Assembly (NCBI RefSeq): GCF_029945705.1
Contig: NZ_JAQSDC010000004.1
Location: 62,001-126,000 of the forward strand
DNA: 64,000 bases
Reading direction: 5' to 3'
DNA from: Methylotenera sp.
GTDB lineage: Bacteria > Pseudomonadota > Gammaproteobacteria > Burkholderiales > Methylophilaceae
The translations under genes were made by a program, and so were the position numbers. The notes beneath the pieces were generated by a model. The model saw only the letters and a list, made by a program, of their open reading frames with translations, was not told the origin of the DNA and searched no databases. Each line of letters opens with the position of its first letter. Position 1 is the first letter of the stretch. Below are positions 17,429 to 25,084 of the stretch, in pieces.

Positions 17429-18040
17429 TTACTTCTGATCAGATTGCTTAGCGACATTTCTTGCTGGCACGCCTAGTAACACGGCATGGTCGGGAAAGCT
17501 TTTATCGACAGCACTATTCATTGAAACTTTAACGTGGGTGCCTAAAGTAATGTTTCCAAAAATCACGGAGCCACCACCCATCATTAAGTGATCCCCAATG
17601 ATGGGCGCTTTGTTTGCATTGATGTCCTCTAGGAGATAGGTTTTGACATCATCAGCCTCTAAATTTTCTTCACAGTAAAAAGGAGAGGCGCATATTGTAT
17701 TTTGATGACCTAGAATGCAGTTTTTACCAATGATAACGTTGGCACCTATGGTGATAAAGTTAGCATGTAGCATCACAAACCCTGGCCCAATCTTGGCAGA
17801 TGAATCTATTTTTACAGCGAAAAAAATGATGTTGATGAAACTCAATAATGAGGCTAACGGCTTTAAGTAATGGTAGAAAAAAAATACTTGCAGCCTATAA
17901 ATAATGCTGCTCAAAGTAGCATGGAGAAAACAAAACCTTAATGCGCGTAGCCAAGTTAATTTTTTATTTTCATAATCACAACGCATTTTCATGTCTAGTC
18001 TAAGTAGCGCTATCGTTTGTCTCGTAGATTGACTCATCAC
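17429..18040 (-). CDS. left-handed beta-helix acyltransferase, CysE-like, His-containing (pair 1, type A)
   Basis: Serine-acetyltransferase-like protein of 203 residues: about 70 N-terminal residues rich in helices and aromatic residues, then hexapeptide repeats forming a left-handed beta-helix (AKIGPGFVMLHANFITIGAN, VIIGKNCILGHQNTI, PIIGDHLMMGGGSVIFGNIT, VPARNVA). The His in GPGFVMLH sits where CysE has its catalytic His. It probably acetylates a sugar of the polysaccharide. Its start overlaps the end of the next-upstream gene by 4 bp. It is clearly paralogous to the protein of 20198-20764: both share the MRCDYE/FRCDYE, IYRLQVFF/LYRFQIFF and AVDKSFP segments. Confidence 0.8.
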   Translation of the reverse strand: MMSQSTRQTIALLRLDMKMRCDYENKKLTWLRALRFCFLHATLSSIIYRLQVFFFYHYLKPLASLLSFINIIFFAVKIDSSAKIGPGFVMLHANFITIGANVIIGKNCILGHQNTICASPFYCEENLEADDVKTYLLEDINANKAPIIGDHLMMGGGSVIFGNITLGTHVKVSMNSAVDKSFPDHAVLLGVPARNVAKQSDQK

Positions 18041-18645
18041 TTGACCTCAGCAATAGGAATACCTAATAGCGGGTTCCATTGTGTGATTTTTTCAATCGAA
18101 TCAATACGTCTACGGCGCGCTGGAATGCCGAACAGACTGCATCCTTGTTTTGTTTCCGTCAGCATGACCACCGAGTTTGGCTTGATTTGGATGCCATCAG
18201 CAATGTTAATGGGGCGCATTACTCTAGCTCCGCTACCTAACACACAATAATTGCCGATTGTAATAGCGTCTTTATTTAAATCCACGCCCTCTATCATGCC
18301 TAAGCTGAGAGTGTTCCTTCCTAGGAAAGTGCAGTTTTTGCCAATGATTGCAGAGGAGCATATGCCTATGGCCACACCTTCAAATACTAGGCCTGGGCCT
18401 ATAATAGCCATTGGAGAAACTTCATTTTTGCAATACAAAAGTTCGATGATTGACAGAAATCGAGTCAAAAATCCAAGGTTGTTGTAAACGCAAAAATGCG
18501 AAACTCGATACAAAATAACGCCGACCATGCCCTGTTTGACGCAGATTCTTAGTTTGTTTAGCAGGCTGGGGCGCTTGCCTTCTAAAAGCAGCCTTCTTTG
18601 GAAATCTGCTTTGATATTGCTGATTGTTTCTCTAAGTGTAACCAT
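18037..18645 (-). CDS. left-handed beta-helix acyltransferase-like, lacking the CysE His (pair 1, type B)
   Basis: Hexapeptide-repeat protein of 202 residues. Helical N-terminus (ADFQRRLLLEGKRPS), then beta-helix turns (MAIIGPGLVFEGVAIGICSS, AIIGKNCTFLGRNTLSLG, ITIGNYCVLGSGARVM) and the end IKPNSVVM...GIPARRRR. At the position of the CysE catalytic His the sequence reads GPGLVFEG, so that His is missing. It is a close paralogue of the protein of 20764-21387 (shared RRL-LEGK, LYR, IIGKNCTF and ADGIQIKPNSV/ADGVQIKPNSV). It overlaps its type A neighbour by 4 bp, suggesting equal production and perhaps a mixed complex. Confidence 0.78.
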   Translation of the reverse strand: MVTLRETISNIKADFQRRLLLEGKRPSLLNKLRICVKQGMVGVILYRVSHFCVYNNLGFLTRFLSIIELLYCKNEVSPMAIIGPGLVFEGVAIGICSSAIIGKNCTFLGRNTLSLGMIEGVDLNKDAITIGNYCVLGSGARVMRPINIADGIQIKPNSVVMLTETKQGCSLFGIPARRRRIDSIEKITQWNPLLGIPIAEVK

Positions 18646-18658
18646 TTTTAATTATTCA

Positions 18659-20116
18659 TTAATGATGAAATAAAAATTGTCTAATACGGGTTCTTTTAGC
18701 AAGCGTAATGCCACCCATGACATAAAGTAAAAATACATAGAGTATCAGTGCTATTGGTACACAAAAGATCCATAAATATTTACCATTTGCTAACACTGAA
18801 AACATTGATAGTTTGAGGCCCATGTCGAAAAAGATAAAAGTAATGAGTGATGCGAGGCTCGGTCGCCAAGTGCTGAGTAATAAAAGTTTAATTGGAAAAA
18901 CTGATCTTAATAGCCTAAGCCTTATGATGACCGTCGCTAGCATGGCTAAAACTAAAGCCAGCGCAGCCCCCGTTGCGCCGCTATGCATCACCAGTACAAC
19001 GGTGAGGGCAGCTGCACTTAGTCCTCCAACCAAGATTGAAATCATATCACTCTTATAGTCTTTACGTGCAGTCATAACTTGCGAGAGCACTTGATCCACC
19101 ATGACCAGCCCAGATGCAATCATTAATAACATTAAAGCGTGCTTAGCGAGCAAGTAATGATCGCCATATAAAAACATTAAAAAATTCTGTGCAAAGGCCG
19201 CGGTAATCGCGATACACGGAAAAAGTGCGAGAGATGTAATCGAAACGAGTTGTGTCGAGACCCTTCTTAGCGCAACGTTTGATTGATTAGCTTTATTAAC
19301 AAAGACATGGTTTGAGGTCACGGCCAATACAGAGGGGATAAGTAATATCATGTCGAACAATTGATAAGCAACGCCAAAAATGGCATTTTCAGCATCACTT
19401 ATGAGTGCCGGAATAAGCACAAGGGCAGCATTTCTTAATGTCAAGAATGCAAAAATAATCACCAGAAACTTTGGTGCATCACGTAGCACATAAGCTACAT
19501 CTTTTTTATTTGGCAACCAATGGTCCGCTTCCAGCATTTGGCTAAGCACGTAAAAGCTATAAAAGGCAATGCCCCAGCGAGTCAACACAAAAACCCATAT
19601 CACGTCAGTAACAGAGAAGTTTAAATAAATCAGTAAAATTGAAACGGTACATCGAATTAAATATTCGATGCCATTATATTTGCCAACAGCGTAAGTTTTC
19701 CCAACACCAATCAGTGCGGATTGTACGCATTGATAAATGCCAGATGGAATTATGCTCAAAGCTGCTAGTTTTAAGCCATGGTCAATGCCTGGGCTATAAA
19801 CGTCTAGATAAGAGATGGATAAGTAAGTGATTATCAGAAATATTGAAACACCCAGCATCACGGAGTTCGTGGCTAAAAACAGAGCCCAGCGCCCTTTGTT
19901 TTCAGAAGCCATTTCTGTGGCTAGCCAACGGTGCATGCCTAGCATGCCAAGAAACTCTGCAATGACAAGGTAGGTCACGACGGTTCTAAAAACACCAGCA
20001 TCCTGTGGGGAGTGCCTAGCTAAAACTAGAAATAGCAAAAAGGAGAGTACCATCCCTAACATTCGCGCTATAGCAACTGAGCCACCACCTTTGACTACGG
20101 AGTCACTCTTACTCAT
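18659..20116 (-). CDS. Wzx-type polysaccharide flippase
   Basis: Membrane protein of 485 residues with about 12-14 hydrophobic helices, as in the MOP/PST flippase family. It starts MSKSDSVVKGGGSVAIARM, with the typical Gly/Ala-rich amphipathic first helix, followed by LVLARHSPQDAGVFRTVVTY. A middle loop has QLFDMILLIPSVLAVTS and a late stretch has FLYGDHYLLAKHALMLLM, a Wzx-like motif (F-G-x-x-Y). It would move lipid-linked repeat units across the inner membrane to the Wzy-like polymerase. An upstream TTG at 20125 adds three residues, but ATG 20116 is the more natural start. The gene sits exactly between the two acyltransferase gene pairs. Confidence 0.85.
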   Translation of the reverse strand: MSKSDSVVKGGGSVAIARMLGMVLSFLLFLVLARHSPQDAGVFRTVVTYLVIAEFLGMLGMHRWLATEMASENKGRWALFLATNSVMLGVSIFLIITYLSISYLDVYSPGIDHGLKLAALSIIPSGIYQCVQSALIGVGKTYAVGKYNGIEYLIRCTVSILLIYLNFSVTDVIWVFVLTRWGIAFYSFYVLSQMLEADHWLPNKKDVAYVLRDAPKFLVIIFAFLTLRNAALVLIPALISDAENAIFGVAYQLFDMILLIPSVLAVTSNHVFVNKANQSNVALRRVSTQLVSITSLALFPCIAITAAFAQNFLMFLYGDHYLLAKHALMLLMIASGLVMVDQVLSQVMTARKDYKSDMISILVGGLSAAALTVVLVMHSGATGAALALVLAMLATVIIRLRLLRSVFPIKLLLLSTWRPSLASLITFIFFDMGLKLSMFSVLANGKYLWIFCVPIALILYVFLLYVMGGITLAKRTRIRQFLFHH

Positions 20117-20197
20117 AAAAATCAATCAAAAATAATGAAAGACACTTATTTTGGTAGACACATAAAATATGGCGCATCAATATAAATCCATTTTTCT

Positions 20198-20764
20198 TTA
20201 TGAGAGTGATAAGTTTTTGGCAGGAACGCCAATCAGTATGGCATTGCTTGGGAAGCTTTTATCAACGGCAGTGTTGACTGATATTTTGGAGCGACTGCCT
20301 ATGCTTATGTTGCCAAAAATGGCGCAGCCTACACCGCACAATACATCATCTCCAATGATTGGGCCTTGGTCAGATACGCCTGCTTCGGTTTCGATGACGT
20401 AAGCGGGACCAATAGAGTTTTGTTGCGCCAAAATACAACGTTTACCTAACACTACATTTTTACCTATAAAAATATAATTTGGATGAAGCATTAACAATCC
20501 CTCACCTATCTGCGTTTTTGAATGAATATTGACAGTAAAAATCAGACTATTGATACCTTTGAAGATAGACGCAAAGATACCTAAGTGGTTAAGGTGAAAA
20601 AATATTTGAAATCGATACAGTATTTGACTAATGACAGCATGGTTAGTTAAAAAAGCTAACACACGTAAGGCTGTCAGCTGTTTATGTTCGTAATCACAAC
20701 GGAACTGCATGTCACTGCGAATAAGGGTAATTGTACTTAGAAGTGATTGAGATTGCTTATCCAT
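20198..20764 (-). CDS. left-handed beta-helix acyltransferase, CysE-like, His-containing (pair 2, type A)
   Basis: Hexapeptide acyltransferase of 188 residues from ATG 20764. A longer frame starts at 20806, but the 20764 start overlaps the upstream stop by one base (TAATG) and matches the start of its paralogue at 17429-18040. The N-terminal part reads LIRSDMQFRCDYEHKQLTAL, and beta-helix turns include TQIGEGLLMLHPNYIFIGKN, VVLGKRCILAQQNSIG and PIIGDDVLCGVGCAIFGNIS, ending IGVPAKNLSLS. The His of MLHPN is in the CysE catalytic position. The downstream gap to the flippase gene is about 80 bp, larger than elsewhere in the operon. Confidence 0.8.
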   Translation of the reverse strand: MDKQSQSLLSTITLIRSDMQFRCDYEHKQLTALRVLAFLTNHAVISQILYRFQIFFHLNHLGIFASIFKGINSLIFTVNIHSKTQIGEGLLMLHPNYIFIGKNVVLGKRCILAQQNSIGPAYVIETEAGVSDQGPIIGDDVLCGVGCAIFGNISIGSRSKISVNTAVDKSFPSNAILIGVPAKNLSLS

Positions 20765-21387
20765 TAGTGACTCATTGCTAGGGTTTGAGACAGAATAGGG
20801 CTCCAAGACTTGATTAATGTCATAGGCACTATACCAACCGATTTTGCTGGGAACCCAGCAATAATCGTTCCGGATTCTTTGACTGAGGTCATTAATACCG
20901 AGTTAGGCTTGATTTGCACGCCATCCGCAATAGTGACGGGGTTAATCACCTTAACGTTGTGACCAATGACACAATAGTCACCAATACGAATGCGGTCGTT
21001 CATCAGATCGATACCTTCCATTGCGCCCAGTGTTGGGGTTGCTTTACCCATGAAGGTACAGTTTTTCCCAATAATTACGCTAAAGCCTAAGCTCACTCCC
21101 CCCATGTCGCTTAACACCAACCCAGGCGCTATGATGGCTCTTGGGTCAAGCTCATTATGACAATAATGAAATTCAGGGAACTTAAGTAGACGTACTGCAC
21201 TTTTTAAAATTAAGTTGTTTTTGTAATAGAAGTAACGTTTAAGCCGATATAGCAATACTGAGGTCACGCCTTTACTTGTGATAATGCTCAGAACACTCCA
21301 AAAATTGATTGCTTTACCTTCTAAAGTCAGCCTTCTTGCGAGATCTTGTTTGAAATCTTCTAAGGTTTGCTTGAATGTAATGTGCAT
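20764..21387 (-). CDS. left-handed beta-helix acyltransferase-like, lacking the CysE His (pair 2, type B)
   Basis: Hexapeptide-repeat protein of 207 residues, first gene of the exopolysaccharide cluster in this window. The helical N-terminus contains LARRLTLEGKAINFWSVL. Beta-helix turns include RAIIAPGLVLSDMGGVSLG, VIIGKNCTFMGKATPTLG and IRIGDYCVIGHNVKVI, then ADGVQIKPNSVLM. The CysE catalytic His is replaced (APGLVLSDM), as in its paralogue at 18037-18645. Product identity is limited to the fold; acyl donor and acceptor are unknown. Its promoter must lie in the 291-bp gap shared with the divergent carrier-protein operon. Confidence 0.78.
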   Translation of the reverse strand: MHITFKQTLEDFKQDLARRLTLEGKAINFWSVLSIITSKGVTSVLLYRLKRYFYYKNNLILKSAVRLLKFPEFHYCHNELDPRAIIAPGLVLSDMGGVSLGFSVIIGKNCTFMGKATPTLGAMEGIDLMNDRIRIGDYCVIGHNVKVINPVTIADGVQIKPNSVLMTSVKESGTIIAGFPAKSVGIVPMTLIKSWSPILSQTLAMSH

Positions 21388-21474
21388 CGCTAAATTTAGC
21401 TCAATCTTTTTAATAGGGTTGTTTTCATCGAAACTGTCAAGTTCACATTACTTTAAAGCTACAAATCAGTGATA

Positions 21475-21483
21475 TGCTATAAT
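21475..21483 (+). promoter_or_regulatory. extended -10 promoter of the carrier-protein operon
   Basis: TGCTATAAT is a perfect extended -10 element (TGn-TATAAT) on the plus strand, with no good -35, as expected for that promoter class. It would give a leader of roughly 190 nt before the carrier-protein start at 21679. The rest of the 291-bp divergent gap holds the hairpin listed separately and no visible gene. The promoter of the minus-strand EPS operon was not identified. Confidence 0.45.
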
Positions 21484-21576
21484 TTTTACATGTTGTATTT
21501 TACGCAGTGTAGGAATGTTTAATATAGTCCATTCAGGCTAGTAGCCCATCAGATAATGCTTTTAAGGCATGTGTCA

Positions 21577-21594
21577 ATAGCCAATTTTGGCTAT
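21577..21594. promoter_or_regulatory. 18-bp dyad in the leader of the carrier-protein operon
   Basis: ATAGCCAA (21577-21584) and TTGGCTAT (21587-21594) form a perfect inverted repeat with a two-base centre. It is not followed by a T-run, so it is not a terminator. A smaller GGCTA/TAGCC-like element lies 40 bp upstream. It may be an operator for the divergent region or a leader stem. Confidence 0.4.
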
Positions 21595-21678
21595 TTACGT
21601 ATAAATTAAAGCCAGTTAGGATGTAGATGGCATAGTTTTTGCCAAGTATTTTTAATAAAAATTTGCAGGGGGTAACAC

Positions 21679-21939
21679 ATGGAAGCTGTCAATAATGAAA
21701 TCATCTCAAGAGTGCAACAAGTCATTGCTAATTATGCAGAGCTTGGCGCAAACGCGGTTGCCTTATCAGCCGATGAAGATTTATTCGCACGAGGCATGAG
21801 CTCGCGCGCTTCTGTAGGCGTGATGCTGGGCTTGGAATCTGAGTTTGATATTGAGTTTCCAGATGCAATGTTAAGGCGTGATGTATTTGAAAGTATTAGT
21901 TCTATTAGTAACGCAGTGAATAATTTACTCAATAAGTAA
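21679..21939 (+). CDS. acyl carrier protein-like carrier for the amino acid ligase
   Basis: Carrier protein of 86 residues. The family's four-helix layout is visible, with the phosphopantetheine site in LFARGMSSRASVGVMLGLE: Ser42 is the likely attachment residue, and the usual Asp before it is replaced by Ser41. The downstream helix has LESEFDIEFPDAMLRRDVFE, typical of ACP-fold helix III. The start is fixed by a strong ribosome site (AGGGGG) eight bases upstream. It is the first gene of the operon that includes the SerRS-like ligase, so its job is presumably to carry an aminoacyl thioester, not a fatty acid. Confidence 0.88.
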   Translation: MEAVNNEIISRVQQVIANYAELGANAVALSADEDLFARGMSSRASVGVMLGLESEFDIEFPDAMLRRDVFESISSISNAVNNLLNK

Positions 21940-21996
21940 TGCTTATTAAATATTTAAATCAAAAAATAGCGTCGGGAAAATGTGTGTATTGTCTTT

Positions 21997-23148
21997 ATGA
22001 ATGAGTTGATTGCAAGTTTAGATAAGGTCGGTCGCGAAATTGCTAAAGTCCATGCCTACGATGTGGATGCAAGCCCTCGCTTTCCAAAAGAGGCCGTAGA
22101 AGCCATGCGTGCTATCGGTGCTTTTATTTGGCCTATTCCCAAGGAGTATGGGGGCATGGGGGCAAGCCCGATTGAGTTAGCAAAAGCCTGTAAGGTCATT
22201 GGTCAATATTGCTCAGCTTCAGCGGCGGTGCTTTCTATGCATTACACGCAAATTCTATCTGTGGTATGTCACGCAAAAGATGATGATAATCTTAAAGACT
22301 ACATGCGTCGTGCTGCACGCGAAAATCGCTTAATTGCTTCAGTTACTTCAGAAGTTGGTCCTGGTGGCAATATGCGTAACAGTAGTTGCGCAGTTGAGCT
22401 TGAAGGCGATCAATATACATTGTTTAAAGACGCCACTACCGTTTCATATGGTAGCTATGCGGATGATCTGATGATTACGGCTAGAAAAAATGCCAATGCT
22501 ACGGCTGGCGATCAAGTGTTGGTGATTGCAGAAAAAGGCATGTTTGAACTTAAGGACATTGGAGAGTGGGATACTTTAGGTATGCGTGGCACCTGTAGTC
22601 CTCCCGCTAAGGTATACGCAAAAGGTTCTGCCTGGCAAGTGATGGCTGCGCCCTTTGCTGATATAGCGACCTTCACGATGGTACCCACTTCACATATTTT
22701 TTGGTCTGCATGGTGGTTAGGTTTAGCTACAGATGCGACCAATAAAGCAAGAGAGCTGTTGCGCGCCAAAGGTCGCTCAAATCCAGGTACTACACCGCTT
22801 GGTGCACATCGCGTTGCCGACTTAGATGCGGCGTTGCAAAGCATGGAGTATGAGGTCATGGGTTTAGCCAGAGAGTATAGCGAAGCGCTTGCCGCGAACG
22901 ATGTACAAAAATTGGGCGGCATGGCGTTTGCCTTGCGGATTAATGCGTTAAAGCTTAATAGCTCTCGTAACGTAGTCGCCATTGTCTCGGAGGCGCTCGC
23001 GATTTGTGGTATTCAAGCCTACAAAAATAAAGGCCAGTTTGCGCTAGGACGCCATCTACGTGACGCCTATTCCTCTATCATGATGGTGCATAACGATCGA
23101 ATTCAGCAAACAAATGCATCCATGCTGCTGATTCATAAGGGGTTTTAA
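21997..23148 (+). CDS. acyl-CoA dehydrogenase-family flavoprotein
   Basis: Acyl-CoA dehydrogenase-fold protein of 383 residues from ATG 21997. A GTG at 21982 would add five residues, so the start is not certain. The N-terminal helical domain has AIGAFIWPIPKEYGGMGASP and the middle beta domain has LIASVTSEVGPGGNMRNSS and WDTLGMRGTCSPPAKVYAKG (DTLGMRGT is family-typical). The C-terminal helical domain ends ALAICGIQAYKNKGQFALG then LRDAYSSIMMVHNDRI. It should bind FAD. In this operon its substrate is more likely an aminoacyl or acyl group on the carrier protein than a CoA ester, by analogy with prolyl-carrier dehydrogenases in pyrrole synthesis; that is inference. Confidence 0.82.
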   Translation: MNELIASLDKVGREIAKVHAYDVDASPRFPKEAVEAMRAIGAFIWPIPKEYGGMGASPIELAKACKVIGQYCSASAAVLSMHYTQILSVVCHAKDDDNLKDYMRRAARENRLIASVTSEVGPGGNMRNSSCAVELEGDQYTLFKDATTVSYGSYADDLMITARKNANATAGDQVLVIAEKGMFELKDIGEWDTLGMRGTCSPPAKVYAKGSAWQVMAAPFADIATFTMVPTSHIFWSAWWLGLATDATNKARELLRAKGRSNPGTTPLGAHRVADLDAALQSMEYEVMGLAREYSEALAANDVQKLGGMAFALRINALKLNSSRNVVAIVSEALAICGIQAYKNKGQFALGRHLRDAYSSIMMVHNDRIQQTNASMLLIHKGF

Positions 23149-23152
23149 ATAA

Positions 23153-24067
23153 ATGAGTGATTTAAATACGCAACACTTAGCGTTTAAACAGCAGCTGTTT
23201 GACCATAAATTATTATTTGGTAGCGGTGTGAATGGTATTGTCGGCCGCAGCTCGAAAATAGTAGAGCTTGTTGCGGCTTTGCACGGAATGGTGGATAAAG
23301 AGTCTGTTAAAGATGGTGCACAAAAAGTCGCTTTCCCTCCAGTCGTCCCGCGTGAGTTGCTGCGCACTGTGGGTTATATGAATAACTTTCCTCAGCTTTC
23401 TGGCTCAATACACTCTTTCTCTGGGGACGATAGACAGCACCTTGCTTTACAAGAGACGGTAAAAAATGGGGAGGATTGGTCGCCGCATCTTTCGCAAACA
23501 GATGTCACCTTAACTCCCGCCAGTTGCTATCCACTTTACCCAACGTTGGCGGGCAATCTGCCAGAAGGCGGGGCATTATTTGATTTGAATTGTTATTGCT
23601 TTAGGCACGAACCCTCCAATGATCCGGCACGTTTAATGAGTTTTGAAATTCGTGAAAATGTACGCGCAGGTTCGCCAGAAGAAGTGCAAAAATGGCGGCA
23701 TAGTTGGTTAGATCGTGGGCATAACCTGCTTGAGTCACTCGGTTTGTCAGTGGTATTAGATACTGCAAGTGACCCATTCTTTGGACGTGGCGGTCGCATG
23801 ATGAAAGCAAGCCAAAAAGAGTTAGAGCTTAAGTTTGAGCTACTGGTGGATATTTGGGGCAAAGATAATCCAACCGCATGTGCTTCATTTAATTATCACC
23901 AAGACCATTTTTCACATCTTTTTGGCATTCACCTAGCTGATGGCGCAGATGCACACACCGCCTGTTTGGGTTTTGGCATTGATCGTTTAGTCATTGCTTT
24001 GCTTAAAACACACGGCTTTGATATGAACGCTTGGCCAGCCAGCGTGCGTGAAAAACTAGCATTATGA
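23153..24067 (+). CDS. amino acid:[carrier protein] ligase (class II SerRS-like)
   Basis: Protein of 304 residues that is a stand-alone class II aminoacyl-tRNA synthetase catalytic core without a tRNA-binding arm. Motif 2 is CYCFRHEPSND (Arg151), motif 3 is CLGFGIDRLV, and LTPASCYPLYP precedes them. C125, E168 and C271 fit the three zinc ligands known for atypical SerRS and the Bradyrhizobium ligase Bll0957: the E-to-C distance of 103 agrees, and the C-to-E distance is 43 against 45 as I recall it. This family activates small amino acids (Gly or Ala) with ATP and loads them onto the phosphopantetheine of a carrier protein. The carrier gene lies two genes upstream. The stop overlaps the next gene's ATG as ATGA. 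Confidence 0.88.
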   Translation: MSDLNTQHLAFKQQLFDHKLLFGSGVNGIVGRSSKIVELVAALHGMVDKESVKDGAQKVAFPPVVPRELLRTVGYMNNFPQLSGSIHSFSGDDRQHLALQETVKNGEDWSPHLSQTDVTLTPASCYPLYPTLAGNLPEGGALFDLNCYCFRHEPSNDPARLMSFEIRENVRAGSPEEVQKWRHSWLDRGHNLLESLGLSVVLDTASDPFFGRGGRMMKASQKELELKFELLVDIWGKDNPTACASFNYHQDHFSHLFGIHLADGADAHTACLGFGIDRLVIALLKTHGFDMNAWPASVREKLAL

Positions 24068-25053
24068 GTCCAGTTGATACCTCACAGATTTTTGCGCGCT
24101 TGCCAGAAAATTTTGTGCCGCATGTACTGCATTTGTCTGAGAAAAACTTTCGTGAAACCAATTGCTATTCAGATTTAATGATCGAAATAGTGAACGGCTT
24201 AGGGCTTAATCCATTGGCTTGTCTTGGCTACACGCTAGCCGCTGATTTTGAAGGGGATCAATGGACCTTTGGTAAGCCTGCACATCATGATTTAGAGCGT
24301 TTGTATGGTATTCGGATTGAGGAACTTTCGCTATATCGGTCATTAACCGCGCAACTTGTGACTCAAGTCTCGCGAGGTGCAATTCCTCTGCTAGAGGCAG
24401 ATGCATTCCACTTGCCAGATACAGCAGGCATTGATTACCGCAATAACCATGTTAAAACCACCATCGGCATCACACATATTGATGCTGCAAAAAATGTGAT
24501 GCATTACTTTCATAACGCTACATTTGCTAAGTTAGAAGGCGAAGATTTTAACGGCGTTTTAGCCCCACTCAATTCAAATAACAAAGGTTACTTGCCGCCT
24601 TATTGCGAAATTGCGAAGCTTAACCAAGTCTTTAAATTAAGTGAAGATACATTGCGTCTTCGTGCGTACGACATTGCAGCCTCTCATTTGCGTAAGCGAC
24701 CCACTGAGAACCCAATTAAGGCATATGCTAATGCGATACTGGAGCATCAACAAACCATTGCTGCTGATGGCAATGACGCCTATCACGCTTATACTTTTGT
24801 GGCCCCAAGGCAATTGGGCGCATCACATGAACTTGGTGCGCAATTTTTGCGCTGGTTAGATGGTGAAAATCCTCATTTACTTGAAGCGGCTAACGCGTTT
24901 GATGGCATTGCGACCCTATCTAAATCTTTAGTGCTCAAACTTGCACGTGTTGCCCACAGCGGTAGACCTGTAGATTTAACCTCTATTTTAGGCGATATGT
25001 CGGTACATTGGGAGCATGCGGATCAGCAACTACGCGCATCATTTACGCTATGA
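24064..25053 (+). CDS. DUF1839 family protein
   Basis: Protein of 329 residues matching DUF1839 (PF08893) in overall sequence: ETNCYSDLMIEIVNGLGLNP, CLGYTLAADFEGDQWTFGKP, LERLYGIRIEEL, and the acidic IPLLEADAFHLPDTAG followed by a His-rich KTTIGITHIDAAKNVMHYFH. No signal peptide or membrane segment is seen. The segment LYGIRIEELSLYR and the Asp/His-rich centre recall peptide-handling or cysteine-protease-like folds, but no catalytic set can be assigned. DUF1839 genes are known neighbours of amino acid:[carrier protein] ligase genes. Here it is coupled to that gene by a 4-bp overlap, so it probably takes the aminoacyl group from the carrier or acts next to it. Confidence 0.8.
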   Translation: MSPVDTSQIFARLPENFVPHVLHLSEKNFRETNCYSDLMIEIVNGLGLNPLACLGYTLAADFEGDQWTFGKPAHHDLERLYGIRIEELSLYRSLTAQLVTQVSRGAIPLLEADAFHLPDTAGIDYRNNHVKTTIGITHIDAAKNVMHYFHNATFAKLEGEDFNGVLAPLNSNNKGYLPPYCEIAKLNQVFKLSEDTLRLRAYDIAASHLRKRPTENPIKAYANAILEHQQTIAADGNDAYHAYTFVAPRQLGASHELGAQFLRWLDGENPHLLEAANAFDGIATLSKSLVLKLARVAHSGRPVDLTSILGDMSVHWEHADQQLRASFTL

Positions 25054-25084
25054 TATGTCTTAATTAAATAAAGTCAGTCAAGCT

